Origin: Enoplosus armatus
Taxonomy: Eukaryota; Chordata; Actinopteri; Centrarchiformes; Enoplosidae
Assembly: GCF_043641665.1 (NCBI RefSeq)
Contig: NC_092198.1
Span: forward strand, 9,375,001-9,439,000
Direction of reading: 5' to 3'
Length of the DNA: 64,000 nt
Both the position numbers and the translations under genes were made by a program. The notes beneath the pieces were generated by a model. The model was not told where the DNA came from and ran no database searches. It was given only the letters and a program-made list of their open reading frames with translations. Positions 12,002 through 23,890 of the stretch are shown here, piece by piece; the first letter of the stretch is position 1, and every line of letters starts with the position of its first letter.

Positions 12002-12499
12002 GATTGAAGACCTGGGACTGCAGAGAGGGACGGAGTCAGGAGCGTCTACTCCTACTGAGAGTTGTCTCAAGGCTTATGTACTCTCACAATCAAAAGTTCT
12101 GACCCACACAAGCAAACAGAGAGAGAGAGAGAGACACACACTCACGTTAGTCCATGTGACAGGTGGGTCAGTGGACCCTCTATGACAGATAAGATAATGT
12201 GTGTACATAGAGCTCAATATTAATAATACTCAGAAAGTCTCTCTCATACACAGACAAACACCCACACACATGGAGAAACAAAGAGAACTCAATATATTGC
12301 AAAGAGCAATCTGTCAACTCAAGAAGCAAACTTTCACCGTGATTCGCTCACTGACATTTAGGTGTTTGACATCTGAACCACTCAGCAAGTAAAGTTTTCA
12401 CAATGATCGATGTAACATACTGCTCAAGATCCCCTTGTTGTGGTTTGTTTCTTAGTACTTGTTATTTCAGTCTTAAAATAAATTGTACTGTATATACAT

Positions 12500-12800
12500 G
12501 ATTCAGTTCAATTCAAAGGGGCTTTATTGACATGGGAAACAGATGTTTACATTGCCAAAGCAAGTGTGAAATAAAAGTTAGTCAAGTCAAGTCAATTTTA
12601 TTTATATAGCCCAATATCACAAATCATAATTTGCCTCAAGGGGCTTTACAATCTATATACATAATAAATAAGCATGTACATAAACAGGAGTAAATCTATA
12701 CGTAAAGATGAATTGGTCATTTGACCAAATTCCAGGCAAATTCCTTGTAATGTATGTTACTTGGCAATAAACAGTTTCTGATTCTGATTATGATTATGAT
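12500..12800. repeat. two adjoining dispersed fish repeats
   Basis: The first part reads GGGGCTTTATTGACATGGGA. The second reads TTTTATTTATATAGCCCAAT then CAAGGGGCTTTACAAT, a very common fish repeat. The end carries a degenerate (ATTCTG)n/(ATTATG)n tail at about 12770-12802. Confidence 0.6.
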
Positions 12801-13722
12801 TCTGACCTGTCTTTTGAACTGATAAAATCACTTTCATAGGAAACCTCAAGATCTGTTTTGCAAACTGATAAGAAAGAGCCATGTCCTTTTGGGTCAAAAG
12901 CGGTTATTACCACATCTGGCAAGCCACCATGTACTGTTTGCTAACAGTCTTTGAGAGAGGTTGGCAGTTCAAGAGACCAAGATAACGCAGGGTTAGGGTT
13001 AGATCTGGGACTCATTTTGTACCTGACAAGTTAAGTACAACTACCTCAATTGCATATGTTCCCCTATGAGATCAGTTGATATGGGACTAGTACAGAAGGT
13101 GCTAGTCCTCCTATGGTCTGCATGGTCTTATTTTTGCAAACTGTTTTTATCAATCCCCAACTGCAGGCAGGCAGCAACTGGGATCCTAACATGCACTTGC
13201 CATGAACTTGGATTCTGGTCTGCAAACTAACACTGACCAGATGTATATGAAAAATTGGGTAACCAGGAACTGGAGTCTGTCACGGTAGCTGTGTGGTTAA
13301 CCTGTCTGAACCTCGATATGCAGACACTTTGTCCTCCTGGGCTTTCAAATGACAGCAATGTCCAATCAAACCATAGATCTGTTACATAATTGGCACTTTT
13401 TGCTCTTTTAGGGGGCCAATTCCCCCAACCTGCAACCTCATCATTCCTGGAAAATGTAGACCAGACACAAAAAAAAGGTCTCTAACATTTTATTTCTTCA
13501 TTTGACTGTTATATTTTCTGTAAACTGTGACTAAAAGTCTAAATGCAGTTTTCACAGTTTTCTCCACACTGCCAGGGGTAAACTCCATTATCTATTAATT
13601 TTGTGTTGACCTAAAAGTAGTAAACATTTTAATATATTGAGTCATAAAACAGTGTTTTAATTTTACAGTGTAGGTTGTTAAATCCCCCAAATTCCCAGAA
13701 ATGTCCAGAAAAAAGACATGAC

Positions 13723-13980
13723 TTCAGAATCAGAATCAGAAATACTTTATTGATCCCCGGGGGGAAATTGTACAGTACCGATGCTCCCATTCAAGGGTAG
13801 AAAGCAGCATAAATTTAGAAATAAAAGTATGTACAAAATATAAAAAATAAGAAATAGAAAGAAAAATACACATTTACAATATTTAAGTGAAAAACAAAAG
13901 TAAAAAATATATACAATAGCAATGTATATGTATGTATGTATGTATATATATATATATGTATGTATGCATTGCACTATTGT
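13723..13980. repeat. LINE-tail-like fragment with A-rich continuation
   Basis: Begins with AGAATCAGAATCAGAAATAC, then TTTATTGATCCCCGGGGGGA and AATTGTACAGT. It continues into A-rich sequence and a (TATG/TA)n run (about 13925-13965). It is related to the fragment at 1650-1800. Confidence 0.55.
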
Positions 13981-14163
13981 GTATGACTGTATATGTATTG
14001 TACTGACATTTAAGAATAAGTTTAAGAATAAGTAATAGGGAGGTACTATGTAACCTTAAGTAATCTGATTAAGTGCCCTCACTGGTAGCTATGGCCTAAT
14101 ATGTATTGATCTTTTGCTATATGTTACACAAAAGATAAAGGGCAAAGGGTAAACATCCAAGCT

Positions 14164-14590
14164 GTAGTGGAAGGAGTATCCAGATACTTAAGTTAAAGCT
14201 GCAATACCACAATTTAAAATACTCTGTTACAAGTACAAGCAAATGTTTTCTTATAAAAGTATAAAGTAAAATCCTTCTTATGCAGGATTATTGCAGTGAT
14301 GCATTTAGACGTAAGCAGCATTTAAGTGTTGTGGCTAGTTGAAGTGGTGCTAATTTTAAGTAACAATATACAGTTTGGCATTTTAATCTATAAGAATGCA
14401 TCATATTTTATAAGCAAAGCACAAGTTTTGTAAATGAAATCTTCTATGTAACTCGACAGCTAAGTGTAGTCGACTAAATAGCACTACATTTTTGAAAGAA
14501 ATGTTGCGCTTTTTAGTTGACAAGTATAAAGAAACAAATAATGGAAATACTCAGGAACATCAGAATTGTACTTGAGTACTATTTATTTTA
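14164..14590. mobile_element. fragment of a 'cagtggtggaaagtaac' hAT-type repeat
   Basis: Contains 'tagtggaaggagtatccagatact', 'actctgttacaagtac', 'gcatcatattttataagc' and 'gtacttgagtac', matching the family at 8423-8818 and 43846-44455. Ends are degraded. Confidence 0.6.
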
Positions 14591-14849
14591 CACATAGATA
14601 TTTGTGATCCATGTTTTTCATCTAAATCCTACTGTTTCCTACAGTGAACCGTCTTAGTAATGTAACACTAAATCTTCCTTATTCCTATCTGTATTAAGTA
14701 GGACTATGCAGTTTCTATTCATATGAAATGAAATGTAAGACTAGACATTAATTAAACTTCGTGTCATAATATTTGTTCATCAGTTCATTTCTGTTGCTTC
14801 ACACAACTCTTCCTTTGTCACATATTCATTTGTACCGATGATGATTTAG

Positions 14850-14936
14850 CCCTCGCTGCTCCCGGCGTCATGTGACGGGGGGAGTGGCAGCGAATCAGGA
14901 AGCAACGCACCGCTGCTGCTGCGAGTCTCAAGAAAG
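14850..14936 (+). promoter_or_regulatory. stx7 promoter / non-coding first exon with TFE-MITF type E-box
   Basis: A GC-rich island in AT-rich surroundings ends in CTCAAGAAAG followed by a GTAAAG donor at 14937. This fits a 5'UTR exon that splices to 16072. GTCATGTGAC at 14867-14876 is a palindromic-flank E-box. It differs by one base from the CLEAR consensus GTCACGTGAC bound by TFEB/TFE3 and matches the MITF M-box core TCATGTG. The transcription start itself is not defined. Confidence 0.55.
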
Positions 14937-15732
14937 GTAAAGTCCCAACTTTTACACAACAGAGCCGAACATTTAGAAAGGCTTGACGACACTGACACAT
15001 TCGCATGATAAACACTCTCTCATGAAGCTGGTTCATCGTTAAGAACAACCCTTAACTCTTTAAAACAATTTGTTCTCCGGAAAACGAGAGAAAAAAAACT
15101 CCTCAAATTGCGACTTTGATTTGAACATGACTTCGTCCATGTTGGAATCAAGAATTATATAGATAATAATAATAATAATACGTGCTTCATGAGTAAATAG
15201 TGGTCATTTGTGTCCTTCTTTTGGAAAAGCTCGTGTGATTTCCGCATTTTTTCTCGCTGGCAGTTACTGTTGTATTGGGACAAATACACACACACACACA
15301 CACGGGCAGACAGGGAGGGTGCAACAAGTTTAATTAAAGCGGAAAGATTCAATGAGTAATTTAAGTTTAAGTTAAAAGCATCAAAACGATTGCCGCCCAG
15401 AACAATAACAGGGCTGGATAGCCTCCGTGTGTGAGAGTCTCTTAGCAGATGGTCTTTTGCATACTGGCCATGGTTTCAGTCCTCTTGAGTCAACAGTACA
15501 GGAAGTCTGCATGACTGGCCTGCAGTAATCATTCCTAACCCTGTCCTGTTACTTCATATACACTCAATGAGAGCCAATTCCCATTAGAAAACGCATGACA
15601 AATTGTATTTGAAATTGACAAACTTCTCAGTACACTGCGTACTTGAGGTGTACATGGGGCTGTTATAATGGTTTGGGCTGGTCCCAGTTAAGGGAAATCT
15701 TTTAATGCTACAGCGTACAATTATATTTTAGA

Positions 15733-15960
15733 CCAGTGGTTCCCAACCTTTTTTGTCTGCTGTACCTCCAAGTCCACCTGTCCCATTACGTTTAGCTAAT
15801 TATTTCAAATGTTAATCCATTACTCTTAGCTAATTATTTTACAAATTACTTTTTAGCTATTTAAACCACTTATCCATTAGGTTTAGCTAACATCAACTAA
15901 GTATTTAAACTTTTCTGCTAACTTGCTAATTAGGTTTCATGCATTCTCAATCACCCCATG
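15733..15960. repeat. possible decayed MITE end in stx7 intron 1
   Basis: Starts with CAGTGGTTCCCAACCTTTTT, which resembles hAT ends, followed by three imperfect copies of 'ttaggtttagctaattattt'. No matching right terminus was found, so it is a fragment at best. Confidence 0.4.
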
Positions 15961-16080
15961 TGGTCAGTCTCCAACACACTGGAATTACTGCAGTAACTAC
16001 AGTAATAACATCTTGTTCTGACTCTTGAATGAATGAAGTGACAGACATTATGTTGTTGTGTGTCTTCACAGCTCTCCATC

Positions 16081-16177
16081 ATGGCCTACCAGGCTGGGAT
16101 TCTAGAGGAGCCCAGTGCTTTGGTTCACAACATCAGCTCCAACATCCAGAAGCTGACACTGCTGAGTAATACACACA

Positions 16178-16222
<45 letters not shown>

Positions 16223-19200
16223 TATACACAAACACAGAAGAAGTCACCGTCATCATCAGCTGCAACATTCAGATTACAGCCACTTTACTGACTCCAGCAT
16301 GTGGATCATGGTAGACACGTGGAGATACTTAAGTACAGGTAAACAATGCTTTCACTCTTTCTTCCTCACCAGCCTCTGAGCTGCAGAGGGCAGTTTCTCT
16401 GCTGGGAACAGAGCAGGACAGCAGCCAGCTACGACAGACGCTGTGAGTTATGGGGGCTCGGTTGGGTTTGCATAATTCTTCTGTTATGGTGAACATCTTA
16501 GTACAAATGCAGGTGGAGAAAAGGTTGAACCTTTGAACCATGTGGTCAATCCATCCAATACTGCTATTGCATTTTAAATGTCCGGCCAGTATTTCTCTAC
16601 TTGAACAAAATGAGAAAATATTTGTCTGTGGTCACCAGGCAACAGAAACAGCAGCAAGGTAACCAGCTGGCGAAGGAGACTGACAGACTGATCAAGACAT
16701 TCAGTGCACTTCCTGTTGGCCCCGATCAGGTACTCAAAGTATAGTTCAAAGTCATTATTTCCCTGCTTGTTATTACCAGTTTAGTGCCACTGTTTGTTTA
16801 TCCAAAGGTTTCTGGCTTTTCTTTTTGTTAACATTTTTATTCTATGTGTTTCAGCGGCAGAGAAAGATACAGAAAGAGCGTCTGTTGAACGACTTCTCTG
16901 CCGCCCTGAACAGCTTCCAAAAGACACAGCGGCAGGCGGCCGACAAAGAGAGGGAGTTTGTGGCCAGAGTCAGGGCCAGCTCCAGGGTGTCGGTGAGTAA
17001 CCTGCTGTGCCTTCAATGTCACAAGGTCAGGGTGTAGACCAATGAAATAGACAGTGATTCAATCCACTTTTTTTTATGTTGCTTGGTGCTTTGTTGAAAG
17101 TGTCTTTTTTCTGTCCACATAGCCTGATGAAGACAGTGAGGCTTTACATAAAGAAAGCAGATTTAGGTTAGGAAACTCAAAACTGATTAAAACTTAAGTT
17201 GTGTGTCCACATTGATTTGATCTGAGAGTTTACAAGAAAAGTTTCACAGGATGTAGCTCTCCCATCATTGTGCCTTTAGCTGTGACTGTTTTAGACACAG
17301 ATTCTCTCGGGAGAGCCTGCTTGCTTGGCAACTCTGTACCCTCACCGCTTATCTCCCTGCACAGAAAAGTATCATGTGTTCATGCTGATAAGAAGGAACA
17401 GTTCCTTACTGCTTTAATTATTGGTTGGTAAGGAACATATCTTGGCTGGGGAACTAAAATCAACAGTACAGGTTTGATTTGCTCTATGTCACCACGCATA
17501 CGTTTTTGACAATAAATTGTTCTGCTGATACTTAATCGAATTATATTTAATGAGGTATGTTCATTACTGTGGGTTTTATAGCACCCTGTACATACTGAAT
17601 CGTTGCTGTACCCACAATCGCTGCAAAGCACATCCTCTGCAGTATATTTGCATTAAGAAGCACAATATGTTTATTTAAACCTCTTAATTTCCTGTAACAG
17701 GGAGGACAGCCTGAAGACAGCTTTGGAAATGTGCCTCCTTTCTCTAGGTAGGTCCACTATTTATAATCAGTATTATTGTTTCTCTTATTATTACTTTTCT
17801 TATTATTTCATCTGCATTTGTTCCTGTAGTGATTCCCAGGTACAGGCTCAGACTGAGGCCATCACTGAAGAAGACCTGAGGCTCATCCAGGAGAGAGAGT
17901 CATCCATCAGGCAGTTGGAGGTACAAATAAGAATCAAATGTCCATACCAGCATGGCCACTAGTGTGTGCAGTATGTCATCAGCTCCGTGTTGTTGTGTTC
18001 ACTATGAAGTCAAGTCATGCCCCTTTCACATGAGCCATCTCTCTTTATGCTGCTTGATTCAGGCTGACATCACAGATATCAATGACATCTTCAAGGACCT
18101 GGGGATGATGGTCCATGAGCAGGGAGACATGATAGGTGAGCTTATGGCACCTGCACCTGTAGATTACTTGTCTGTTCCTCTAATAATGTAACAACTTGCT
18201 ACTGAAACATCCAAGTCATTCCTGAATGTGTCAATGTCACAGTGAAACAGCATTTTAAGAGCCTGCCTTCTGAGTTTGATGTATTTTTTTTTTTTAATCA
18301 AAATATTCGAGCAGGACAAGGCAGCTTTACTCATGTGTTACAGGAATAGTTTTGGGAAATATGCCTGAGTTAGATGAGAAGATTGATACCACTATATGTA
18401 GTATGCAGGGTAATTTTGAAGCTACAGCCAGCAGCTGGTTAGCTTAGCTTAGCATTAAGACTGGAAACGGGAAACAGCTAGCCTGGCTCTGTCCTAAAAC
18501 AAATGACGTATAACATGTTAATTGGTGAGCTTTAGAGGAGCTAGTATACAGATGTTGTTACCTTTTGGACAGGGCCAGGCTAGCTGTTTCCCCCTGTTTC
18601 CAGTCTTTATGCTAAGTTAAGCTAACCATCTCCTTGCTGTGCTTCATATTGACCTACAGGTATGAAAGTGGTATTGATACTTATCTAATGACTGTGAAAA
18701 TACAAGTTTGGAGATTTGTGCCACATGTGCTTCCCCCTTCCTCCTACCTGCTGCATGTGTGTGTACAATATGTGTGTTTCCTGTGTGTTCTGCAGACAGT
18801 ATAGAAGCCAATGTGGAGAGTGCAGATGTGCATGTCCAGAGCGCCACGCAGCAGCTGGCACGTGCCGCCGAGTACCAGGTAACGCTCTATAGGACAGAGA
18901 GGATGATGAACAGGAGAGGAAGGGCAGATACACAAAGAAGGGATTAAGGAGAGTCAAAATGTTTGAGATGTTAGCTTGAAACTGGTGGATCAATGAAGAA
19001 ATCAAAGCAAGACTGGTTGCTCTAGGGGTCTCTGAGGTAGCAGTGTGTGCGCATATATGACTCGTCCACCTTCTGCACAATGACTCCCTTGTGTAACCAA
19101 GTTCTTAGTCAGTTTGCGTTGCTAAATAAGACGTAGAGAAAGAGGCGTAATGGAGAAAACAAAAAGAAAGAACTGAGTCACAAGGTGATCTGATTCATGC

Positions 19201-19426
19201 TGTGACTGAGTCACTTCAAACCCTCAGCTAGCCTGACCTCATCAATCCAGCCCTCCTATTAAATGTCTGATTATAGCTTATTCTTATTAACTATATGAAC
19301 AACCACCTTTTGCCTTTTTTCCCCCGCCAGCGGAGCTCCCGGAAGAAGATATGCATCCTGATGATAGTGTTGGCTGTAGCTGCTGTTATTATTGGACTCA
19401 TCATCTGGGGTGCTGTCAAACAATGA
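16081..19426 (+). CDS. stx7: stx7, syntaxin 7-type Qa-SNARE, complete
   Basis: This is a tail-anchored Qa-SNARE for fusion among early and late endosomes and lysosomes. Exons are 16081-16165 (ATG, exon starts at 16072), 16373-16442, 16639-16729, 16855-16992, 17701-17747, 17830-17920, 18063-18135, 18796-18878 and 19331-19426 (TGA). All phases agree, giving 257 residues against 261 in human STX7. The N-terminal helical part includes [32 protein letters not shown] and [13 protein letters not shown]. The SNARE motif spans roughly residues 158-226, with the zero-layer Gln at residue 194 (VHEQGDMID). The tail helix, about residues 233-254, ends IIWGAVKQ. Family identity is clear. Whether the fish paralogue should be called stx7 or stx7-like cannot be decided here. 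A fold-back MITE sits in the intron before the SNARE-end exon. Confidence 0.94.
16181..16220. repeat. (CA)n microsatellite
   Basis: Twenty CA units in the stx7 intron that follows the first coding exon. Confidence 0.95.
18341..18692. mobile_element. fold-back MITE, copy 2
   Basis: Inverted arms meet at GAAACAGCTAGCCTGGCTCT and GGCCAGGCTAGCTGTTTCCC, with outer GATGAGAAGATTGATACCAC and its diverged complement. It is inserted in the stx7 intron between exons 18063-18135 and 18796-18878. Confidence 0.75.
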
Positions 19427-20660
19427 GGGCTTCTTCTTCTTCCTCTCCTCCACCTCTCCTGTTTAGTCATCAGCCTGAACAAAGGATCAAGCACCATCCT
19501 TCCTCTCCTCATCCTCCTCCTTTTCTCACCCCCCTCATGAGGGGAGTCATCGAGATGGTCTGTCTTTCTCTGACTTGATTTATATTTTTAAGATATTGCA
19601 ATCCTCATTGACAGGGCTGCACACTCCTTCCCGGTGAAAACAAAACTGGCGCTGGTAGCTTTTATTTTTATAATCAGCTTTAATTGAATTAGTTGGGCCT
19701 GATTTAGGCATGATTTGACTTCGACAGGAAAGTGTGAAGGTTTTTAGTTTTTGTGTAAACACAGGTTGAGTGTTGCTGTGTTCAGTGGCAGCCATGTTGG
19801 CTTCACCAGCTCTGAATGTTAAAGTACAGTGCAGACAATGCTTCTGAGTGCAATGAGGCAGCGTGTTGTTGAATGCAGGTAAGAGGGGGTTAACCTCCAG
19901 ATCAGTCTCTAGATAGGAAAAGCCCACATGCTAAAAGTGCTATGTAAATTTGAGAATGAACAGCCTTGGTCCATAGTACAATGTAGCCAAACTGCAATGC
20001 TTATTGTGATGCAGTTCTCTGAGTGACAACACCCTATTTTTTATCTATCACTGTATTTTAAGTTAGAATGAATTCAAATTAATAGTTGATTTCAATTCAA
20101 ATTCGTGTTGTATTCTAATGATGAATCATCAAGAAGTACTGTACATACCCAGTCCAGTTTGTTGCTGCTGTAAGTAGCTGGTGTGTTTCCTTTGGCTAGA
20201 CAAATTGTTTTAAACTGTGACAGCTTAGAGAGATTGCATGGATGTCGAGAAAAATCTTCTTCTTTTTTTTTTTTAAATGAAATGAAATGAAATGACCTGT
20301 CACGTTGCAGATGATCACACACAAATTAAGTTAAGTGTTATGTGTAGATAGTGCAGGCAAAGGTCAAGTACCAGTTGGAGTTGTGTTTTATAGTTTGTTT
20401 TAAAGTAGCTGTGCGTAATGCTTCCTGGCCCTGCACACCACACAGGTGTTTTCAATCATGTTGTTGATTAGACCTCGTACGTTATGCTGTCGGTGGCCAC
20501 AGCTTTGTCAATCAGTCGTGATCTAATCAGCCAAATTATGAATGAAAACACCTGTGTAGGTTAACAGTTTGCGTGTGGTGGCTTTACTAATAATTATTTG
20601 CTACAACTGTTTGACCTAAATGTAAAATTATGATCTGAATAAATTATCTGAATGTACTGA
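19427..20660 (+). other. stx7: stx7 3'UTR
   Basis: Follows the TGA and runs to an AATAAA at 20638-20643. No coding sequence was seen. An (AT)n run (20710-20744) lies just past the probable cleavage site. Confidence 0.6.
20638..20643 (+). promoter_or_regulatory. stx7 poly(A) signal
   Basis: Canonical AATAAA about 1.2 kb after the stx7 stop codon, in the context ATCTGAATAAATTATC. Confidence 0.6.
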
Positions 20661-20704
20661 ACCTGAAATGAGAAGAGTGATTTTTACTGAAGATAATATA
20701 TAAG

Positions 20705-20709
<5 letters not shown>

Positions 20710-20744
<35 letters not shown>
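20710..20744. repeat. (AT)n microsatellite
   Basis: About 17 AT units immediately beyond the stx7 transcript end. Confidence 0.95.
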
Positions 20745-20746
<2 letters not shown>

Positions 20747-23700
20747 CACTTAAATCAAATTATTTTTTCCAACACGAAGGCAACTCTAGTCTATTGTGCG
20801 TGACTACATTATTCTAAATAATCCCACATACTACTTTGGTGTTCCTCCTCAAAGATTGAATGTCATCACCCTCTTTTGTCAACATCACAGTTTTACTCTG
20901 AAAGCACTAGAGCTACATTTGATGAGCAGTGTGAACACTTTGGTTTGGGCAGTCGCTGCATTTTAGATGATTGAGTTCTCTATTAAAATAGTTGTAGCAA
21001 ACTGTAATATTTTTGAATGTAACAATCTGATGTGACACAGAAGGTTAAATATCTTGGTTGGAGAGAGTACCAGATCTGGGTTTAAAGGCTGTGACCTCTG
21101 CAAGCCCGGAGTTAGTTGAATTGTAAACTTTGCAAATAAAACACTTATAGTGGTTTGGAAGCAGCAGCATAGAGGTTTGTAAAGTGGAGACTGGACAGGA
21201 ACATATTTCGGGAAGATTAATGAGTAATGGTCTTCCCACTCTCGGTAACTGTTGATGACTATCTTTCTTACCCTGCATCAAGACATTTAACTCAACTGCT
21301 TCAGTACAACTCATATCCACCAATGGAGGACTGTAAATTTCTTTTGAGGATGAACCTGGACAACAACATGTGTGTTCGGTTGACTTTCCCCGGGAACATA
21401 ATGGTTCAAATAAGGTTGACAATACATTGGGGTTGAACCTGGACAAAGAACATGTGTGCTCAAGTAATGTTTTTTGAGGCCCAGTCATACCATATCAGTC
21501 AAATATATGCAAGGTCAAATGGTTTACAGAACTGGCTGAACTGAATAGGGATCGTCAGCTCAAAGTGATGATACTTAGCATGATGTTGGCGACAGCTGTC
21601 GTGCATTTAAGACAAGTCATCAATTGTATCTGCCTGTGATGCAAGAGCGTGTTCCTGTTAACTCAGCATTTGCCACATATAAGAACAGCTGACGTTCTCA
21701 AGGCTAAGACTGAACCTTATCAAAGGCTAACTGCAGCTAAGTAAAGGCCTCATTAATTGTTGGAGCTGAGCCAAACTAAAAATGTAGAATCAAAAAATCG
21801 AAACAAAAAACATAAAAAAAGAGGACCAGCAACAGATCGGGCCCTTTTGTTAAAACTGTTTGGAAAACATAAAATCTAGTCTGAAAAGAGTTAAAAACCA
21901 CATTATGTCATCTCCTTGTTTACCCCACAGACAGTGAGGGAAAGTGAGTTTCAGGCAGCCATGATAGGATGAGATCAAGGAGCAGACAGGAGTTAACTTG
22001 TATATGACAGAACAGACAGTGTTGGAGTTGGATTGGGATGTGGAAGTAACAGGCTGCTGTGACGCAGAAGGAAAAGTTTCCTTGGCAGAGTGAGAGATGT
22101 GGAGGATTTGGACACACACTGTTGTAAATACATCACTCGGGCAGAGAACGAGTTGAACTGGGCGTCAGTGGGACAGGGAGTATTTTGGGCTGGTTACACA
22201 CACAGAAAGTGGCAGGTTGCTGCAAAGAGCTGAGCAGGATTTTCCTTCCAAACAGAAATGTCACAGCTGAGGAGGATGAGGAAAGTCTGACGGGGTGCAA
22301 AGTTACTGCAAAGGAAGGGGGGGGGGGGGGGGGCACATAGGAAATTATTAGGTTGTTTTTCGGTTGACACGTAATTTTTCTTTACATTTATTTTGCTGCC
22401 TCATTAAAGAAAAATGCTACAGCAATCCACATGCAGACAAGTTGGACTCACTGGAGGACTGTATCACTCTGCTGTGGTGCAGATAAAATGCAGAAATAAC
22501 TCATCAGTGGGCAAACACTGTGCTGACAGGTCGTGAGTCATTAAAAAAAAGGTTTGGAGGAAATAAGTTGCTATTAGTTTTCCTTTCCATTAGTAAGCTG
22601 AGAGTAGCTCTTCTAAATATGTAATTCTAACAGAGAAGGTGACTCTCTGGGGCAAAAACCAACTCAGTGTTTTTCTTTCTTGTTTTCATGTCATCTGTGT
22701 GTATTTGTAGACCCCAGGAAGACCAACATTAGCAACCACATTAGCAGATGCTAATAGGGATCCTATAAACACTTAACCTATAAACAGAAATCTAATCGAA
22801 GAAACAGAAGTTGTACACAGTAAGATATCACATCTTATACTTCCTGAAATGTGCACTTGCTGAATGATTATGTTTAAATTTGGTTAAAAAAAAAGTCTCT
22901 TTACATCTTTGCATTAGATCTTACTGCCAGCAGGAGGCAGTGCTGGACTGCTTACCATAAACCTTGTGTATAGGTCCACAACATACCTCTATGTAATGCC
23001 ATTACCTTGTACAGTTATACAATAGCCACACAGCATATTGTCAATGCACATTATTTACAATTGTACATACATGCAAGGGTTAAGCGTGTTATTAGAATAA
23101 TACATCTCATATTGTTCAGTAATAGAATAAAACCAAGCGTCACTGAACTCCACTAGATCTTTATCACAGCCTGCTGGGGCTTTGATCTCTCCAGAGTGAG
23201 ATTTTTCTGGTCCGATCCATGTTAAGTAGCTTAGATCAAAGTCCAGACTGTCCTTCAAAGTGGCTGCTCAGTTTCAAGCCCTTCAGCAACCATCATGCAG
23301 AAGTGTCCCTGAGTGAGACAGTGAATCCCTGTCTGCCCTGGGGTGCAGATCAGCTAATAATAATTACCATCAGATGGAGCAGCAAAGGCTATAGAGTAGT
23401 ACATTATTTTTTCAGCTGCAATCGTGTTAGCAATAGCCTTGTCCTTGTCGTAACAGAGTCCCGTTTTTAACCACCCTCTCCTCTCCTCTCCTCCTACCCT
23501 ACTCTCATTTCTCCTCCTCTCTCCTGTCCTTTGCTCTCCATTACAGCACATCTACAGTGCTGTATCTATGGCTGCAGATGCCCCCACTATTTTTAGGGCT
23601 AGCTAAAGCCCACAGGATGTCAGCTCTCTTTCAGGACAATCAGGTTATTGAAACTCCATTTACCATCGACTAAGCTGTTTCATCATTGAGTATCACACCA

Positions 23701-23890
23701 AGATTAAATAAGACTTCAGATACAACAGAAAATCACAGACTCAACATTATGGCGTTGTTCATTTAATACATTTTGCATTTTTGACAGCCACTCCAGAGCC
23801 ACAGCGGCTATGAGTGACAAAGTGACTCAAAATGATCACTAAAGTATCAACGCTTGTGCAGACCTGATCAATGCCACTCAAAGATAAAAG
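20745..23890. other. intergenic region between stx7 and an unrecognised minus-strand gene
   Basis: No recognisable exon. A short direct repeat ('tgaacctggacaa.aacatgtgtg') occurs at about 21350 and 21436, and a 17-base poly-G run at 22317-22333. A 67-codon minus-strand frame (23055-23258) opens right after a stop and lacks a clear acceptor, so it is not called. The right end may include the 3'UTR of the minus-strand gene ending at 23891. Confidence 0.5.
22317..22333. repeat. poly-G run
   Basis: Seventeen consecutive G on the plus strand. It could form a four-stranded structure or reflect a sequencing or assembly length uncertainty. Confidence 0.9.

Larger units (their letters stand above)
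12002..14849. other. intergenic region, leg1 to stx7 (divergent)
   Basis: No exon was recognised. It should hold the leg1 promoter next to 12001, but no convincing TATA box was seen. It contains several repeat fragments: 'ttcaaaggggctttattgacatgg' near 12507, 'tcaattttatttatatagcccaatatcac' at 12590-12650, a LINE-tail-like block (13723-13980) and a hAT-type fragment (14164-14590). Confidence 0.6.

Noticed and set aside
21045..21488. 147-codon minus-strand frame
   Set aside because: Low-quality composition and an internal direct duplication at the DNA level. No homology recognised.
23055..23258. 67-codon minus-strand frame with protein-like composition
   Set aside because: It opens immediately after an in-frame stop, has no convincing acceptor and no recognised family. 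It could be 3'UTR of the minus-strand gene ending at 23891.
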